NCBI RefSeq assembly: GCF_014378035.1
Contig: NZ_JACMOM010000249.1
Span: 1-38,335 of the forward strand
DNA from: Aeromicrobium sp.
Lineage (GTDB): Bacteria > Actinomycetota > Actinomycetes > Propionibacteriales > Nocardioidaceae
Reading direction: 5' to 3'
Length of the DNA: 38,335 nt
The notes under the pieces are model-generated. The model was given only the letters and a program-made list of their open reading frames with translations. It ran no database searches and was not told where the DNA came from. Shown piece after piece: positions 27,405-38,153 of this stretch (position 1 is the stretch's first letter; each line of letters opens with the position of its first letter). The translations under genes and the position numbers were made by a program.

Positions 27405-29638
27405 TGCACGACCTGCGGCTGGTGCCGCCGGCACTCATCTGCTGGGGCGCAGCAGCCTGGTTGGTCGCGAGCGGCTCACGGATCGCCCTGGTCGTCTCCG
27501 TGGCGGCCGTCGTCGTCGCCGCAGCCGTGCTCCGGTGGTCGCCACCCCGCGCTCTGCCGATCGTGCTCGTGACGGTCTGCCTCGCGGCCGTCGCTGCGTC
27601 ATGCGCCTGGCGGCTCACCGTCGTCGAGCACTCCCCGCTGACCGACCTGGCCGCCCACCACCGACTGGCCACGCTGGAGGTTGAGGTCCGGCGCGATGCC
27701 CGGACCTTCACGCATCACGGTCAGCAATCGGTCGTGGTGCAGGTGCTCGTGAGGCGCGCCGTCACGCGTGCCACCGATGTGCGGGTGCGCGACCGTGCCA
27801 CGGCATTCCTCGACGGACCCGCCGACGGTCTCGTCGTCGGCCGGCGGCTGGTCCTGCTCGGCCGCCTGGCGCCCTCGGACTCCTCCGACGAGGCAGCAGT
27901 GATCGATGTCGTGCGGCGCGGTCCGGCCGACCGGGCGAGCTGGTGGTGGGAGGCCTCGGAGCACGTGCGCGAAGGCGTTCGCCGCTCGGTGTCGACAGTG
28001 CGTCCGGAGCCGCGGGCCCTGGTTCCGGCCCTCGTCGACGGTGACGACACCGGCGTGAGCGACGAGGTGGAAGAGGACTTCCGGCGAAGCGGGCTCACCC
28101 ACCTCATGGCGGTGTCGGGCACCAACCTCACGATCGTGCTGGCCGTGGTCATGGTGGTGGCACGCGCAGCCGGCGTCCGTCGCCGTGGTCTGTTCCTCGT
28201 CGGGATGGTGTCGATCGTCGCTTTCGTCCTGCTGGCCCGGCCGGACCCGAGTGTCGTGCGCGCCGCCGCGATGGGCGCGGTCGGCATCGCTGCCCTCGGG
28301 TTCGGTACCCGCGGCGGCGTCCGTGCTCTCGCCATCGCTGTCATCGCGCTGGTCTTCCTCGATCCGTGGCTGGCTCGGTCGGCAGGATTCATCCTGTCGG
28401 TGTGCGCGACGGCGGGCATCCTGCTGCTCGCTCCGGTCGTTGCTCGTCCGCTCATGACCTGGATGCCCCGCTGGTGCGCGCTCGCCGTCGCGGTGCCCCT
28501 CGCAGCGCAGCTCGTGTGTACGCCAGTCATCGCCGCGATCTCCGGCCAGGTGTCCCTCGTGTCGGTCGTCGCCAACCTGCTCGCCGGGCCGGCGGTGGCT
28601 CCGGCCACCGTGGCAGGGCTGCTGGGAGGGTTCGTGGCCCTGGTATCGGTACCGCTCAGCCACGTTCCGGGGGTCGCGGCGGGTGGGTGCGCGAGCTGGA
28701 TCCTGGCCGTGGGACATCGCTCGGCGTCCCTCGACGCGGCCTCGCTGGAGTGGCACGCGCCGTGGCAGGCGCTGCTGGTGGTGGTGCCGCTCCTCACCTG
28801 GGCGATCGTCCGCATCGCGCCCCGCCCGGCTGTCTTCGTGGGGCTCTCCGTCGGGTTGCTCGTGGGCGTCTGGCGACCACCGCAGACAGGCTGGCCCCCT
28901 CCCGGCTGGGCCATGGTGGCCTGCGCGGTGGGTCAGGGCGATGCCACCGTCCTGGCTGCCGGCGGCGGGTCGGCCGTCGTGATAGATGCCGGTCCCGATC
29001 CAGCCCTGGTCAGTCGCTGTCTTGACCGCCTCGACGTCCGTCGGGTGCGCCTGATGGTCTTCACCCACGCGCACGCCGACCACGTCGACGGGTGGCCCGG
29101 AGTTCGCGACGGACGACGCGTCGACCAGATCCTGGTCGGTACGACGGGAGGGCCGGGTGAGTCCGCGATCCCGCGGCACGTCGCCTCGCCCGGCGAGACG
29201 TTCAGGGTCGGCAACGTCAGCGCGCGGGTGCTGTGGCCCCACGACACGGGGTCGATGAGGGTCACCCCCGCCGACGGCTCGTCGACCAACGATGCGAGCG
29301 TCGTGCTGGCCGCCGAGGTCCGGGGCGTGCGCCTGATGCTGGCGGGTGACATCGAGCCCGATGCCCAGGACCGACTGCTGCGTGAGCATCCCGACCTGGC
29401 CGCCGACGTTCTCAAGATGCCGCACCACGGGAGCGCGCGACAGTCTGAGCAGTTCTTCGCCGCGGTGGGAGCCCGGCTCGCCACGGTCAGTGCCGGAGCC
29501 GACAACGAATACGGGCATCCGGCCGCGGCGGCACTGTCCTTGATGCGTGCGCAGGGCACCAGGTGGTGGCGCACCGACACCGACGGCGACATCGCCATCG
29601 TGCAGCGCGAAGGACGTCTTGTCGTGGTGACCCGTTGA
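27404..29638 (+). CDS. comEC: ComEC/Rec2 DNA-uptake channel
   Basis: This 744-residue protein has three parts. The first is an N-terminal DUF4131/OB-like region with two helices. The second is the central competence domain of many helices, starting around VEEDFRRSGLTHLMAVSGTN. The third is a C-terminal metallo-beta-lactamase-like domain with FTHAHADHVDGW (metal ligands), MLAGDIEPDAQ and KMPHHGSARQS. ComEC carries single-stranded DNA across the membrane, and the C-terminal domain is proposed to degrade the other strand. All metal-site motifs look intact. Its ATG overlaps the comEA stop. Confidence 0.95.
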   Translation: MHDLRLVPPALICWGAAAWLVASGSRIALVVSVAAVVVAAAVLRWSPPRALPIVLVTVCLAAVAASCAWRLTVVEHSPLTDLAAHHRLATLEVEVRRDARTFTHHGQQSVVVQVLVRRAVTRATDVRVRDRATAFLDGPADGLVVGRRLVLLGRLAPSDSSDEAAVIDVVRRGPADRASWWWEASEHVREGVRRSVSTVRPEPRALVPALVDGDDTGVSDEVEEDFRRSGLTHLMAVSGTNLTIVLAVVMVVARAAGVRRRGLFLVGMVSIVAFVLLARPDPSVVRAAAMGAVGIAALGFGTRGGVRALAIAVIALVFLDPWLARSAGFILSVCATAGILLLAPVVARPLMTWMPRWCALAVAVPLAAQLVCTPVIAAISGQVSLVSVVANLLAGPAVAPATVAGLLGGFVALVSVPLSHVPGVAAGGCASWILAVGHRSASLDAASLEWHAPWQALLVVVPLLTWAIVRIAPRPAVFVGLSVGLLVGVWRPPQTGWPPPGWAMVACAVGQGDATVLAAGGGSAVVIDAGPDPALVSRCLDRLDVRRVRLMVFTHAHADHVDGWPGVRDGRRVDQILVGTTGGPGESAIPRHVASPGETFRVGNVSARVLWPHDTGSMRVTPADGSSTNDASVVLAAEVRGVRLMLAGDIEPDAQDRLLREHPDLAADVLKMPHHGSARQSEQFFAAVGARLATVSAGADNEYGHPAAAALSLMRAQGTRWWRTDTDGDIAIVQREGRLVVVTR

Positions 29639-29639
29639 C

Positions 29640-29645
29640 TAGGCT
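29640..29645 (+). promoter_or_regulatory. -10 box for leaderless holA
   Basis: TAGGCT begins 2 nt after the comEC stop codon and lies 6 nt before GTG 29652. Confidence 0.55.
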
Positions 29646-29651
29646 GGGGGC

Positions 29652-30623
29652 GTGGCCACGGCATTCGGCAAGATCCTGCTCATCACCGGCAACGCCGAGT
29701 TCCTCGCCGACCGCACCCGCGCCCGTGCTGTCGCCGCCGTCACAGCCGAGCACCCCGAGTGCGAGGTGGCCGAGGCGAGCGCAACCGGCATGCAGACCGG
29801 CGAGCTCGCGGGGCTGACGAGTCCCTCGCTGTTCAGCGATGTCAGTGCGCTGGTCCTCACCGAGCTCCAGGATCTCCCCGAAGCCGCCCAGGGCGAGCTG
29901 CTCGCCTACGCGGCCAACCCGTCGCCCGATGTCACCGTCGTGCTGGTGCACGGTGGTGGCAACAAGGGCAAGGGCCTGCTCGACAAGCTGCGCAAGACCG
30001 ACTGTGTCAGTGAGATCAAGGTCGAGCAGCCCAAGTACGAGCGTGACTTCGCCCGGTGGGTCTACACCGAGGTCCGCGACCTCGGCTCACGCATCGACGA
30101 GGTGGCGGCAACCCTGCTCGTCGCCTCCGTCGGACAAGACCTCAGGGCCCTCGGTGGGGCAGCCGACCAGCTGGTGTCGACCCTCGACCACGGGAGCGAG
30201 ATCACGGTCGAGCACGTGCGCCAGTACTTCGGCGGACGCGCCGACGTCCGCGGCTACGAGATCGCCAACGCCGCAATCGACGGCAACATCAATGTCGCCC
30301 TCGAGCAGGCGCGGTGGGCCGAGACCGCCAAGGTGGCGCCGGTGCTCATCACCAGTGCGTTCGCCACGGGATTGCGCGCCCTCGCCAAGCTGTCGTCGGC
30401 ACCCACGGGCCTTCGTGATGCCGACCTCGCCTCCACTGTCGGGGTGCCCCCCTTCCGGTTGCGCTCGATGCGTCAGCAGCTCCAGTGGTGGGAGCCCGGT
30501 GCGCTGGCCCGGGCGCTCGACGTCGTGGCGCGCGCAGATCTGGCCGTCAAGGGCGGGTCTGCGGACCCCGCCTTCGCGGTCGAGCGAATGGTGCTCCAGG
30601 TTGCGGCCCAACGGCGTCGCTGA
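29652..30623 (+). CDS. holA: DNA polymerase III subunit delta
   Basis: This 323-residue protein is the delta subunit of the clamp loader, which opens the sliding clamp. It starts ATAFGKILLITGNAEFLADR, has the acidic strand LVLTELQDLPEAAQGELLAY and VVLVHGGGNKGKGLLDKLRK in the N-terminal AAA-like fold, then LGGAADQLVSTLD and the helical collar domain ending VERMVLQVAAQRRR. The order comEC-holA-rpsT is conserved in actinobacteria. The stop overlaps the next start as TGATG. Confidence 0.94.
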   Translation: MATAFGKILLITGNAEFLADRTRARAVAAVTAEHPECEVAEASATGMQTGELAGLTSPSLFSDVSALVLTELQDLPEAAQGELLAYAANPSPDVTVVLVHGGGNKGKGLLDKLRKTDCVSEIKVEQPKYERDFARWVYTEVRDLGSRIDEVAATLLVASVGQDLRALGGAADQLVSTLDHGSEITVEHVRQYFGGRADVRGYEIANAAIDGNINVALEQARWAETAKVAPVLITSAFATGLRALAKLSSAPTGLRDADLASTVGVPPFRLRSMRQQLQWWEPGALARALDVVARADLAVKGGSADPAFAVERMVLQVAAQRRR

Positions 30624-31816
30624 TGACCAGAGCCGTCACCTCGGTCGGACCGCAGGTCCGCACGGGTGGGCGCGTCGACGCCATCGACCTCGCGCGAGGT
30701 GTCGCCCTGCTCGCGATGATGCTGGTGCACGTGGGGCCACACTGGCTTGACGGCGGGCCGCCAGTCGGGTCCATCGTCGCGAGTGGGCGGGCCGCACCGC
30801 TGTTCGCACTCGTGGCGGGCGTCGCGCTCGCGCTCATCCACGACCGTGAGCCCGGGGGCGCCGGATCAACCCGCGCCACCGCGATCCGTGCCGTCCTGCT
30901 GGTGGCCCTCGGCCTGTCGCTGGGCTCCCTGCACGACATGCCCATCCTGGTCATCTTGCCGTCCTACGGGGTGATGATCGTCGCGGCGCTGCCGTTCCGG
31001 CGGCTGTCCACGCGTGCCGTGCTGATCCTCGCTGGGGCCTGGGCCGTCGTCGTCCCGGTGCTGCTCCTGGCTGCCCAGCGGCAGCACTCGCCGGTCTTCG
31101 CCGAGCAGGCCGAGCTCTCCGACCTGGAGCACCCGGGAGGCCTTGTCATGGAGCTCCTGGTGTGGGGCCCCTACCCCGCGGCGGTGTGGTTCGCCTACGT
31201 GCTTGCGGGCCTCGGGCTCGGACGGCTCGACCTTCGTTCGGCGGTCGTCGCCCGGCGCATGGTGCTCGTCGGCGCGGCGCTCGTGACGGTCACGCTGGCC
31301 ACCGGCTGGGCCGCGATCTCCCTGGGGACGTTCGGCGACGACGGCCGCGACGGTTGGCACCTGCTGTTCCGTGTCGACGGTTACCCCTACGAGCTGCCAA
31401 TGTGGAACGACCTGTTGATCGTCGGCGAGCACACGTCACGACCGCTCAACGTCCTCGGAGCCATGGGGTCGTCCGTCCTGATCGTGGGTGCCTGCGCGCT
31501 GGTGTCGACGGCCCGCATCCCGGGGGCATGGTTCGTCCTCGCGCCGGTGCGTGCTGCGGGGGCCATGACGTTGTCGCTCTACACGATCCACGTGCTGTGG
31601 TCGTGGCGGCTGCGGGTCACGTCCGACGAGCTCGCCGCTGGCCTGCCTCCGGTGGGCGGCTACGACGACTGGCTCCTGCAGGTCGTCGTCCTGTGCGCGG
31701 CCGCGGTGCTTTGGCGACGTTTCCTTGGACGGGGCCCGCTGGAGTCGGCCGTGCGGCGCCTCTCAGTGTGGGGGAGCGGTCGCTCGTCCCGCACCGCCTC
31801 CCGGGGTCTCGTGTGA
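30623..31816 (+). CDS. DUF1624/DUF418-like acyltransferase-type membrane protein
   Basis: This 397-residue membrane protein has about ten helices. The start RVDAIDLARGVALLAMMLVH, with a His in the first helix, and RAAPLFALVAGVALAL resemble the heparan-alpha-glucosaminide N-acetyltransferase-like/DUF418 group, which moves acyl groups across membranes. MTLSLYTIHVLWSW near the end fits this. ATG 30623 overlaps the holA stop (TGATG), so it is coupled to holA. It sits between holA and rpsT, which are usually adjacent in this group, so it may be a lineage-specific insertion. Substrate unknown. Confidence 0.75.
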   Translation: MTRAVTSVGPQVRTGGRVDAIDLARGVALLAMMLVHVGPHWLDGGPPVGSIVASGRAAPLFALVAGVALALIHDREPGGAGSTRATAIRAVLLVALGLSLGSLHDMPILVILPSYGVMIVAALPFRRLSTRAVLILAGAWAVVVPVLLLAAQRQHSPVFAEQAELSDLEHPGGLVMELLVWGPYPAAVWFAYVLAGLGLGRLDLRSAVVARRMVLVGAALVTVTLATGWAAISLGTFGDDGRDGWHLLFRVDGYPYELPMWNDLLIVGEHTSRPLNVLGAMGSSVLIVGACALVSTARIPGAWFVLAPVRAAGAMTLSLYTIHVLWSWRLRVTSDELAAGLPPVGGYDDWLLQVVVLCAAAVLWRRFLGRGPLESAVRRLSVWGSGRSSRTASRGLV

Positions 31817-31850
31817 GGGTCTGACCGCCGCGGGGCACGAAGAGCGCATG

Positions 31851-31874
31851 AAAAAAGCGCCCCGCAGGGCGCTT
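31851..31874 (-). terminator. Rho-independent terminator of rpsT
   Basis: On the minus strand AAGCGCCC and GGGCGCTT pair perfectly over 8 bp around a TGCG loop and are followed by a run of six T (31856-31851, including the last two stem bases). It lies 40 bp past the rpsT stop. On the plus strand only a mixed CTTCTTC tail follows, so it is weaker for the opposing gene. Confidence 0.9.
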
Positions 31875-31914
31875 CTTCACTGTTCGGCATGACCGAACGC
31901 GACCGACGTCTACG

Positions 31915-32175
31915 TCAGAGTGACGCGGCCTTCTTGGCGATGGCCGACTTGCGGTTCGCCGCCTGGTTCTTGTGGATGACCTTCTTCGAGGCAGCTTTGT
32001 CGAGCTTCCTGGTGGCTTCGCCCGCGAGCACCTTGGCCTCGTCGGCGTTGCCGGCGTCAGCAGCCTCGGTGAAGCGACGGACTGCCGTCCGAAGGGCGGA
32101 ACGCACGGACTTGTTGCGCTCACGCGCGAGCTCGTTCTGTCGGTTGCGCTTGATCTGCGACTTGATATTCGCCAC
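31915..32175 (-). CDS. rpsT: 30S ribosomal protein S20 (bS20)
   Basis: This 86-residue basic protein binds 16S rRNA in the body of the small subunit. It starts [20 protein letters not shown] and ends [20 protein letters not shown], both classic S20 segments, and is of normal length. The GTG start has only a weak AGG upstream (minus strand, ACAGG about 9 nt before). It is divergent from lepA and is followed by a strong terminator, so it is monocistronic. Confidence 0.97.
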   Translation of the reverse strand: MANIKSQIKRNRQNELARERNKSVRSALRTAVRRFTEAADAGNADEAKVLAGEATRKLDKAASKKVIHKNQAANRKSAIAKKAASL

Positions 32176-32226
32176 GGGGCAAACCTGTTTCTCTCGAGTG
32201 GATCAGTGGTACGAAAAGTGTGAGGA

Positions 32227-32254
32227 CGTGCTGAGCACGCAGTCGCCAACCCTA
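32227..32254 (-). promoter_or_regulatory. rpsT promoter -10 and leader hairpin
   Basis: TAGGGT on the minus strand (32254-32249) is a likely -10 and gives a leader of about 65 nt. Near the expected RNA start lies a short palindrome, CGTGCTgAGCACG on the plus strand (32227-32239), with 6-bp arms. It could form a hairpin at the RNA 5' end, which might stabilise the message or take part in S20 feedback. This is only a suggestion. Confidence 0.35.
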
Positions 32255-32365
32255 CCAGCCACCGGCCCGGCCCCTCAAATCGACGGGGCACCGGACGGTC
32301 GTGCCACCACCGTTCACGAGCGGGGTGGCGCGAGTGCAGCCGGGGTGATGGGAGAATGATCCATC

Positions 32366-34222
32366 ATGAGCGCCAACTCCAGCGACGTACCCCAGCCGGG
32401 GGCCACCGATCCCCAGATCCTACGCAACTTCTGCATCATCGCGCACATCGATCACGGCAAGTCGACGCTGGCCGACCGCATGCTGCAGCACACGGGTGTC
32501 GTGGACGGCCGCGACATGCGCGCGCAGTACCTCGACCGGATGGACATCGAGCGCGAGCGCGGCATCACGATCAAGAGCCAGGCAGTCCGCATGCCGTTCA
32601 CGAAGTCCAGCGGCGACGACGCCGGCACGGTCTACGTGCTCAACATGATCGACACCCCGGGCCACGTCGACTTCACGTACGAGGTCAGCCGCAGCCTCGA
32701 AGCCTGCGAGGGCGCGGTCCTGCTGGTCGACGCGGCCCAGGGCATCGAGGCCCAAACGCTCGCCAACCTCTACCTCGCCATCGACGCCGACCTCGACATC
32801 ATCCCGGTGCTCAACAAGATCGACCTGCCCGGAGCCCAGCCGGACAAGTACGCCGCAGAGATCGCCGGCATCATCGGCGGCGACCCCGATGAGGTGCTGA
32901 GGGTCTCGGCGAAGACTGGCCAGGGCGTCGAGGAGCTGCTCAATCTCATCGTCGATGAGATCCCGGCCCCGAAGGGCGACCCCGACGCCCCGCCGCGCGC
33001 GCTGATCTTCGACTCCGTCTACGACACCTACCGCGGTGTCGTCACCTACGTCCGGGTCTTCGACGGCTCGTTGAGCCACCGCGACAAGATCAAGATGATG
33101 TCGACAGGCGCGGTGCACGAGATGCTCGAGGTCGGCGTCATCTCGCCCGATCCGGTCAAGTCCAAGGAGCTCGGAGTCGGCGAGGTCGGCTACCTCATCA
33201 CCGGCGTCAAGGAGGTCCGGCAGTCGCGAGTCGGTGACACCGTGACGTCCAGCATTCGTGGTGCGACCGAGCCCCTCGGCGGCTACAAGACCCCCAACCC
33301 CATGGTCTTCGCGGGTCTCTACCCCATGGACGGCGACGACTACCCGACGCTTCGCGACGCACTCGAGAAGCTCCAGCTCAACGACGCGGCCCTCGTCTAC
33401 GAGCCGGAGTCGTCCGGCGCTCTGGGCTTCGGCTTCCGCATCGGCTTCCTCGGGCTGCTGCACCTCGAGATCGTGCGAGAACGCCTTGAGCGCGAGTTCA
33501 ACCTCGAGCTCATCTCGACGGCGCCCAACGTCGTCTACCGCGTTGACATGGAAGACGGCACGGAGCACATCGTCACCAACCCCAGCGAGTACCCCGAGGG
33601 CAAGATCAACCAGGTCTTCGAGCCCGTCGTCCGCGCCACGGTGCTGACCCCGACCGACTACATCGGCACGATCATGGAGCTGTGCCAGGGTCGCCGGGGC
33701 CAGCTGATCGGCATGGACTACCTCTCCGAGGACCGGGTCGAGATCAAGTACACGCTGCCCATGGGCGAGATCATGTTCGACTTCTTCGACGCACTCAAGA
33801 GCCGCACGAAGGGCTACGCGTCGCTCGACTACGAGCCCACCGGTGAGCAGGCTTCCGACCTCGTCAAGGTCGACGTGCTGCTGCAGGGTGAGATCGTCGA
33901 CGCGTTCAGCGCGATCGTGCACCGCGACAACTCCTACTCCTACGGCGTCTCGTTGGCGTCCAAACTCAAGGAGCTCATCCCGCGCCAGCAGTTTGAGGTG
34001 CCGATCCAGGCCGCCATCGGCGCCCGCGTCATCGCACGCGAGAACATCCGCGCCATCCGCAAGGACGTCCTCGCCAAGTGCTACGGCGGCGACATCTCAC
34101 GCAAGCGCAAGCTGTTGGAAAAGCAGAAGGAGGGCAAGAAGCGCATGAAGATGGTGGGTCGCGTCGAGGTCCCCCAGGAAGCCTTCATCGCAGCCCTCTC
34201 AACCGGTGACATCGACAACTGA
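32366..34222 (+). CDS. lepA: Elongation factor 4 (back-translocating GTPase LepA)
   Basis: This 618-residue translational GTPase has the G motifs [31 protein letters not shown] and [10 protein letters not shown]. It then has domain 2, the EF-G-like domains ([30 protein letters not shown]), and the LepA-specific C-terminal domain ([24 protein letters not shown]). LepA acts on stalled or back-slipped ribosomes and in 30S assembly. ATG 32366 is preceded by GGGAG (32350-32354). It is divergent from rpsT. Confidence 0.98.
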   Translation: MSANSSDVPQPGATDPQILRNFCIIAHIDHGKSTLADRMLQHTGVVDGRDMRAQYLDRMDIERERGITIKSQAVRMPFTKSSGDDAGTVYVLNMIDTPGHVDFTYEVSRSLEACEGAVLLVDAAQGIEAQTLANLYLAIDADLDIIPVLNKIDLPGAQPDKYAAEIAGIIGGDPDEVLRVSAKTGQGVEELLNLIVDEIPAPKGDPDAPPRALIFDSVYDTYRGVVTYVRVFDGSLSHRDKIKMMSTGAVHEMLEVGVISPDPVKSKELGVGEVGYLITGVKEVRQSRVGDTVTSSIRGATEPLGGYKTPNPMVFAGLYPMDGDDYPTLRDALEKLQLNDAALVYEPESSGALGFGFRIGFLGLLHLEIVRERLEREFNLELISTAPNVVYRVDMEDGTEHIVTNPSEYPEGKINQVFEPVVRATVLTPTDYIGTIMELCQGRRGQLIGMDYLSEDRVEIKYTLPMGEIMFDFFDALKSRTKGYASLDYEPTGEQASDLVKVDVLLQGEIVDAFSAIVHRDNSYSYGVSLASKLKELIPRQQFEVPIQAAIGARVIARENIRAIRKDVLAKCYGGDISRKRKLLEKQKEGKKRMKMVGRVEVPQEAFIAALSTGDIDN

Positions 34223-34313
34223 CCTCCGCCACACCCACGGCCGGCGAGAGAGGCAGGATCGGGGCCGCTGGAGCAGCCGCAAACCCTCATCCTCGGTCCA
34301 GCACGGCGCTGAG

Positions 34314-34319
34314 TAGGGT
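34314..34319 (+). promoter_or_regulatory. -10 box for leaderless MOSC gene
   Basis: TAGGGT is followed by 6 nt and ATG 34326. The 103-bp gap after lepA has no clear T-run terminator. Confidence 0.55.
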
Positions 34320-34325
34320 CGCGGC

Positions 34326-34955
34326 ATGGCACTGGTCGAGTCGGTCAACATCGGGCACACCGTCGACGTGCCGTGGGGTCAGCTCCGTCGCAGCGCCATC
34401 GACAAGCGGCCGGCGCAAGGGCCGGTCCACGTCAGCCGGCTCGGGGTCGGCGGCGACGAGATCGCCGACCTCCAGCACCACGGCGGCCCGATCCAGGCGG
34501 TCTCGGCGTACGCCCGTGAGGATCTCGATACCTGGGAGCTGATCCTGGGCCGCACGCTGCGGGCCGGCCAGTTCGGCGAGAACCTCACGACCCAGGGCAT
34601 CGACCTCAATGCGTCCCGGGCGGGGGACCGGTGGCGCATCGGCGGTGCGCTGCTCGAGCTGTCGGGAGTACGCATCCCGTGCTCGGTGTTCCAGGGCTTC
34701 CTGGACGAGAAGCAGTGGGTCAGGCGTTTCACCCAGCAGGGCATGCCGGGACCCTACTTTCGGGTCGTCGAGCCGGGCGACATCCGGGCCGGCGACGAGA
34801 TCGAGATCGTCGAGCGCCGCGACCACGAGGTGACCGTAGAGCTGGTGTTCCGGGCACTGACGACCGAGCGGCACCTGGTGCCGCAGCTCGCCGTCGAACC
34901 CAGGCTGACGGCCTTCGTCGAGCGCCGGTTGGGTGTGCGTCGCAGCGACCGCTGA
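34326..34955 (+). CDS. MOSC domain protein (YiiM-like)
   Basis: This 209-residue protein is almost entirely one MOSC domain. It has SAIDKRPAQGPVHVSRLGV near the start, DLQHHGGPIQAVSAYAREDLD, GQFGENLTTQGIDL and the conserved cysteine in LSGVRIPCSVFQGF, the likely molybdenum cofactor/sulfur site. YiiM-type proteins reduce N-hydroxylated bases in other bacteria. The expected histidines and cysteine are present. No molybdopterin genes are adjacent, so it stands alone between lepA and the ligase gene. Confidence 0.9.
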   Translation: MALVESVNIGHTVDVPWGQLRRSAIDKRPAQGPVHVSRLGVGGDEIADLQHHGGPIQAVSAYAREDLDTWELILGRTLRAGQFGENLTTQGIDLNASRAGDRWRIGGALLELSGVRIPCSVFQGFLDEKQWVRRFTQQGMPGPYFRVVEPGDIRAGDEIEIVERRDHEVTVELVFRALTTERHLVPQLAVEPRLTAFVERRLGVRRSDR

Positions 34956-34963
34956 AGTGACCT

Positions 34964-35003
34964 GTCAGTAAGTTAGGGTGATCCGCATTACAGACCGTCA
35001 GTA
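34964..35003 (+). promoter_or_regulatory. fadD-type ligase promoter with GTCAGTA direct repeats
   Basis: TAGGGT (34974-34979) is a likely -10, giving a leader of about 40 nt. GTCAGTA occurs at 34964-34970 and again at 34997-35003, exactly 33 bp apart, about three helical turns, one on each side of the -10 and probable start. This spacing could suit a regulator such as a TetR-family fatty-acid repressor, but no known operator is recognised. Confidence 0.35.
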
Positions 35004-35024
35004 TGCCGTCGCGAAGGACTCCAC

Positions 35025-36860
<1,836 letters not shown>

Positions 36861-36881
36861 GACCAGTACCAGCGAGGTCAC

Positions 36882-36887
36882 TACACT
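36882..36887 (+). promoter_or_regulatory. -10 box for leaderless hemW
   Basis: TACACT directly abuts the in-frame GTG 36888 and lies 6 nt before GTG 36894. The usual spacing supports the latter as start. Confidence 0.55.
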
Positions 36888-36893
36888 GTGGCA

Positions 36894-38126
36894 GTGCCAC
36901 TGACCGAACGACCGCCCGTCCACGTGGAGGGGCGGTCGTTCGGCGTCCCGGCTGTGCCCGAAGCCCGGCCGCTGGGCATCTACGTGCACGTGCCGTTCTG
37001 CTCGGTGCGCTGTGGCTACTGCGACTTCAACACCTACACGGCCGACGAGCTGGGCGAAGGTGCGACGCGGGCCTCGTACGCCGACACCGCGATGCGGGAG
37101 ATCGAGCAGGCGGGTCTGTCGTTGGCGGGGCGGCCTCCTGCGGAGACCGTCTTCTTCGGTGGCGGCACTCCCACCCAGCTGCCGTCAGCCGATCTCGTCC
37201 GCATGCTCGACACCGTGCGGAACGCCATCGGGCTGACCGATGACGTCGAGGTCACGACGGAGGCCAACCCGGACAGCGTCACGCCCGACTCGCTGGCGAC
37301 GCTGCGGGCGGGCGGCTTCACCCGCATCTCGTTCGGCGTGCAGTCGGCCGTGCCGCACGTGCTGGCGACCCTCGACCGGACGCATGACCCGGCGGGCGTG
37401 CCGCAGGCCGTCCGATGGGCTCGGGAAGCCGGCTACGAGCAGGTCAGCGTCGACCTGATCTACGGCACGCCGGGGGAGTCGATGATCGACTGGCAGACCA
37501 GCATCGACCAGGCCATCGAGCTGCAACCCGACCACATCAGTGCCTACGCCCTCATCGTCGAGCAGGGCACGGCCTTCGCCCGCAAGGTCAGGCGCGGCGA
37601 GGTCGTCATGCCCGACGACGACGAGACTGCCGACAAGTACGTGCTGGCCGACGACACCTTCTCGCGGGCGGGACTGCATTGGTACGAGCTGTCGAACTGG
37701 GCGCGCGACGAGGCGGCGCAGTGCCGGCACAACGTCCTCTACTGGCGAAGTGCCGACTGGTGGGGAGTTGGCCCGGGAGCACATTCACACGTACGTCGTG
37801 AGTCTGATTCCGTTGAGTCAGCGGGGGTTGCGGAGCGCTGGTGGAACGTCAAGCACCCGGCCGCCTACGCGCAACGCCTCGCGGCCGGCGAGTCGCCACG
37901 GCACGACGGCGAGACCATCGACGCCGCCACGGCGACTGTCGAGCGCATCATGCTCCAGACGCGCCTGCGTGCGGGCCTCGATCGCGACGCTCTGAGTGAC
38001 GTGGCGAGCGCGGCTGTGCCGGGGCTCGTCGCCCGTGGGCTGATTGACGAGGTGGCCGACCGGCTGGTGCTGACGCAGGCTGGGCGCCTGCTGGCGGACG
38101 CCGTCGTGCGCGAGCTGACCGACTGA
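36894..38126 (+). CDS. hemW: Radical SAM heme chaperone HemW
   Basis: This 410-residue protein is a radical SAM enzyme of the HemN/HemW family. The iron-sulfur cluster cysteines are C36, C40 and C43 in FCSVRCGYCDF, followed by FFGGGTPTQLP and TTEANPDSVT, then ISFGVQSAVPHVLATLDRTH. It has the HNxxYW element (RHNVLYWRSADWWGVGPGAHS) linked to heme binding in HemW. True oxygen-independent coproporphyrinogen dehydrogenases have extra N-terminal residues that are missing here, so a heme chaperone role is preferred. The gene is adjacent to a DUF3097 gene, as in many actinobacteria. Confidence 0.94.
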   Translation: MPLTERPPVHVEGRSFGVPAVPEARPLGIYVHVPFCSVRCGYCDFNTYTADELGEGATRASYADTAMREIEQAGLSLAGRPPAETVFFGGGTPTQLPSADLVRMLDTVRNAIGLTDDVEVTTEANPDSVTPDSLATLRAGGFTRISFGVQSAVPHVLATLDRTHDPAGVPQAVRWAREAGYEQVSVDLIYGTPGESMIDWQTSIDQAIELQPDHISAYALIVEQGTAFARKVRRGEVVMPDDDETADKYVLADDTFSRAGLHWYELSNWARDEAAQCRHNVLYWRSADWWGVGPGAHSHVRRESDSVESAGVAERWWNVKHPAAYAQRLAAGESPRHDGETIDAATATVERIMLQTRLRAGLDRDALSDVASAAVPGLVARGLIDEVADRLVLTQAGRLLADAVVRELTD

Positions 38127-38153
38127 CTTCTCGATCTACGGTGGAGACGAGGG

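Noticed and set aside
27599-29518. A 639-codon frame antisense to comEC
   Set aside because: Its composition (Arg, His, Gly, Asp rich) is typical of an antisense shadow in high-GC DNA, with no motifs. comEC on the other strand has clear family motifs.
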